Assembly: GCA_003136515.1 (NCBI GenBank)
Contig: PLEU01000207.1
Location: forward strand, 4,776 to 11,361
Source: Spartobacteria bacterium
GTDB lineage: Bacteria > Verrucomicrobiota > Verrucomicrobiae > Chthoniobacterales > UBA6821
Length of the DNA stretch: 6,586 nucleotides
Direction: 5' to 3'
Position numbers and translations under genes: made by a program. Each line of letters begins with the position of its first letter. Position 1 is the stretch's first letter. The notes beneath the pieces were generated by a model. It did not search any database. It had not been told where the DNA came from and saw only the letters and a list, made by a program, of their open reading frames with translations. Of the stretch, positions 4,838-6,586 are shown piece by piece.

Positions 4838-6586
4838 ATCGACCTGCTGGGAGGTTGTTGAAGACTCGTGTTTCCTGACGGAGGAACTCTTGATGATGTC
4901 ATCAAAATTGGTCGAGGGCGGCAGGGGATCACTCTTGCGCAGAGCGCGTGGGAGATTGGGTCGAGGTCTGGTTACGGCGTTGAGGTTCCTAAACCGGTTC
5001 TTTTCCCACTTGTTCATCGGATCATCGAAGAACTCTTCATACTGGGTGTTGAGCGAAAGGGCCTGATCATATTGAGAGAGTGACTGGATGTAGCTATAGT
5101 AGGCGTTGAGCACCGCGGTCTGGGCCTGGAGAAGCTGTACTTGGGCATTGATCACATCCAACTGGACGCCGGCACCAGCATCGAGACGTTCACGCGCAAG
5201 ACGCAGGGCCTCCACGGCCTGCTCAACCGTGGCTTTCTGGCTGTCGATAGTTTCGCTTGCCTCCCTAAGATTGGAGATGGCCTGCTGCACCTGCAGAATA
5301 ACCTGCCGGACGCCATTGTCGTAGGCAGTTTTGTAGCTCATCATCGTGGCCTTGGCCTGTTTCACGTTACCGTAGGTGGCCAAACCGTCGAACAGAGCCC
5401 AGGTTCCCGTTACACCGGTGAACCAGCCTTCCACGGTCTGCTGGAGGGTCGGGTCGTACTGATAGCTCTGAATCTGATAGCCTGCATTGGCGCTGATGGT
5501 CGGTAGCCACCCTGCAATCGAAGCTGTGATCTGAGCGGCTGCGACGAGTATGTTCTGGCGTTCCGCCTTGAGCTGTGGATTTCGGAGAAGCGCGGTGTGA
5601 ATGGAGGCGTTGCTATCAATCTTGCGCGGGTTATAGGAGAGATCTCCCACGACGTCGAATGGGACTTCTATGTTCTGCAGGTTGGGGTAATCGAGACCGA
5701 TTGTTGTCACCAAGGTGAAGAGAGCAATTCGCAGGTTGTTCTTAGCCTGGATGAGCGGGGGTTGTGCATTGGCGAGCTGCACCTGGGCCTGCAGGACGTT
5801 GAAACGCGGCACGGTGCCCGCATCGTATCGGCTTTGCTGGTCGGTGACTTGTGTCTGGTAAAGGGCCACCTGCTGCTGATTTGCAATGACAAGTGCGCGG
5901 TCGAGGACAACCTGATAGAACTGCTGGATGACAGTCGCTATCGTGGCATCGATGGTCTGGCGCAGTTGATAATAGGCGATCTGTTCGGAGAATTTCGCCG
6001 CTTTGGTATTCGATGCGGTCTTCCATCCGTCAAAAAGGAGCTGGGTACCCTCAAATTCTATATTCCAACTGGCGTCGTTGGCTTGGGGATAGAGAATCGA
6101 ATTGATCGAAGAGCTCCCAGTTGATGGAGGTTTTTGGCCGTTGACTAGGCTGTTCTGCTGCCATTGATACCCAGTGGGCGAAACCAGACCGATCTGAGGC
6201 AAGAGTCCTGCCCGCACGGTGATATAATTTCCTGAAGCCTGGCGTATGGCGCTGATTGCGGTGAGCACCTGAGGATTTTTCTGGAGGGCCAGCTGAACGG
6301 CATCATTGATGTTGAGCTTGCGCGCGTTTTTTGCAATTACGCCCGGAATGACCGCCTGCCCTGCCTTGGCAAGTGCTTCTGCGGTCAAGGGAATATCGCC
6401 CACTTTATCCTTAAGACCAAAACCGTTGGTTCCAGCCGTTGGCATGGTGATCGGCCCTCCGTAGCTTGTCGGAAGGGGTGCCGGGAGTGAACCGGGCGTG
6501 ATCGCATTCGTGATGGGTGCGGCTGTCGGAAGAGCAGGGGCAGAGATGGAAGGAAGATTGGTGAAAGCATTCGTGCCGGCATACAG
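4835..6586 (-). CDS. TolC-family outer membrane efflux protein (N-terminus beyond window)
   Basis: TolC-type proteins form trimeric outer-membrane barrels with a long periplasmic alpha-helical tunnel and serve tripartite efflux pumps or type I secretion. The frame is open to the right edge, giving 583 residues; the ATG at 6445 is internal, since 47 further codons precede it without a stop. Counting from the edge, residues 1-47 are a Pro/Ala/Thr-rich segment. The two-fold repeat of the outer-membrane efflux domain follows. LNINDAVQLALQKNPQV (91-107) matches SIHTALLRNPQL (328-339). GTQLLFDG (180-187) matches GTWALFDG (394-401). RYDAG...FNVLQAQVQL matches RLDAG...LDVINAQVQL (253 and 466 on). Residues about 511-583 form a charged, Pro-rich tail. 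The signal peptide must lie outside the window. No membrane-fusion protein or inner-membrane pump gene is visible, so the partner is unknown. It heads the - strand cluster with pgeF and the methyltransferase. Confidence 0.94.
   Translation of the reverse strand: MYAGTNAFTNLPSISAPALPTAAPITNAITPGSLPAPLPTSYGGPITMPTAGTNGFGLKDKVGDIPLTAEALAKAGQAVIPGVIAKNARKLNINDAVQLALQKNPQVLTAISAIRQASGNYITVRAGLLPQIGLVSPTGYQWQQNSLVNGQKPPSTGSSSINSILYPQANDASWNIEFEGTQLLFDGWKTASNTKAAKFSEQIAYYQLRQTIDATIATVIQQFYQVVLDRALVIANQQQVALYQTQVTDQQSRYDAGTVPRFNVLQAQVQLANAQPPLIQAKNNLRIALFTLVTTIGLDYPNLQNIEVPFDVVGDLSYNPRKIDSNASIHTALLRNPQLKAERQNILVAAAQITASIAGWLPTISANAGYQIQSYQYDPTLQQTVEGWFTGVTGTWALFDGLATYGNVKQAKATMMSYKTAYDNGVRQVILQVQQAISNLREASETIDSQKATVEQAVEALRLARERLDAGAGVQLDVINAQVQLLQAQTAVLNAYYSYIQSLSQYDQALSLNTQYEEFFDDPMNKWEKNRFRNLNAVTRPRPNLPRALRKSDPLPPSTNFDDIIKSSSVRKHESSTTSQQVD
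6446..6541 (-). repeat. Imperfect Pro/Ala/Thr-rich amino-acid repeat ahead of the TolC domain
   Basis: In the efflux protein, residues 16-26 (APALPTAAPIT) and 35-47 (PAPLPTSYGGPIT) form an imperfect repeat with a period of about 19 residues, linked by NAITPGSL. About half of the first 47 residues are Pro, Ala or Thr. It is probably a flexible periplasmic linker between the export signal and the helical barrel; the function is inferred. Confidence 0.55.

Noticed and set aside
4245..4838. 197-codon + strand frame opposite pgeF
   Set aside because: It lies antisense to a gene with clear YfiH motifs and has no recognisable domain of its own.
5597..6124. 175-codon + strand frame opposite the efflux gene
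   Set aside because: It is antisense to the TolC-like helical repeats; its sequence resembles no known family and is explained by codon bias of the real gene.
6443..6445. ATG as start of the efflux gene
   Set aside because: The same frame stays open for 47 more codons to the edge with protein-like composition, and no signal peptide follows the ATG.

Overview
The window looks like ordinary chromosomal DNA from a Gram-negative bacterium with moderate GC content. It holds five protein-coding genes packed almost end to end. The best taxonomic guess is Verrucomicrobiota. That guess rests on my impression of the large AsmA-like protein and the compact PgeF variant. It is an inference, not something the sequence proves. 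No RNA gene, mobile element, CRISPR array or prophage signal was seen.

Layout. On the + strand, the window opens inside priA (C-terminal 279 residues; the 5' part lies outside). After a 77-base gap comes a large single-pass membrane protein of the AsmA-like family, running to 3496. On the - strand, reading from the right edge leftwards, is a TolC-type outer-membrane efflux protein whose start lies beyond the window. It is followed after 11 bases by pgeF (YfiH/DUF152 family), and after 29 bases by a class I SAM-dependent methyltransferase. The two groups converge and their last genes overlap tail to tail by 118 bases (3379-3496).

Function. priA belongs to replication restart. Three of the other genes concern the envelope: a likely inner-membrane-anchored periplasmic AsmA-like protein (possibly lipid transport or outer-membrane homeostasis), an outer-membrane export channel, and a peptidoglycan-precursor editing enzyme. 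The methyltransferase substrate is unknown. The close spacing of tolC-like, pgeF and methyltransferase suggests one transcript.

Points worth a second look are the antisense-encoded C-terminal tail of the AsmA-like protein, a 22-base dyad inside that overlap, the unusual pgeF start region, the altered PgeF active-site loop, and a Pro/Ala/Thr-rich repeated segment in front of the TolC domain. I see no clear evidence of a wholly new system here.
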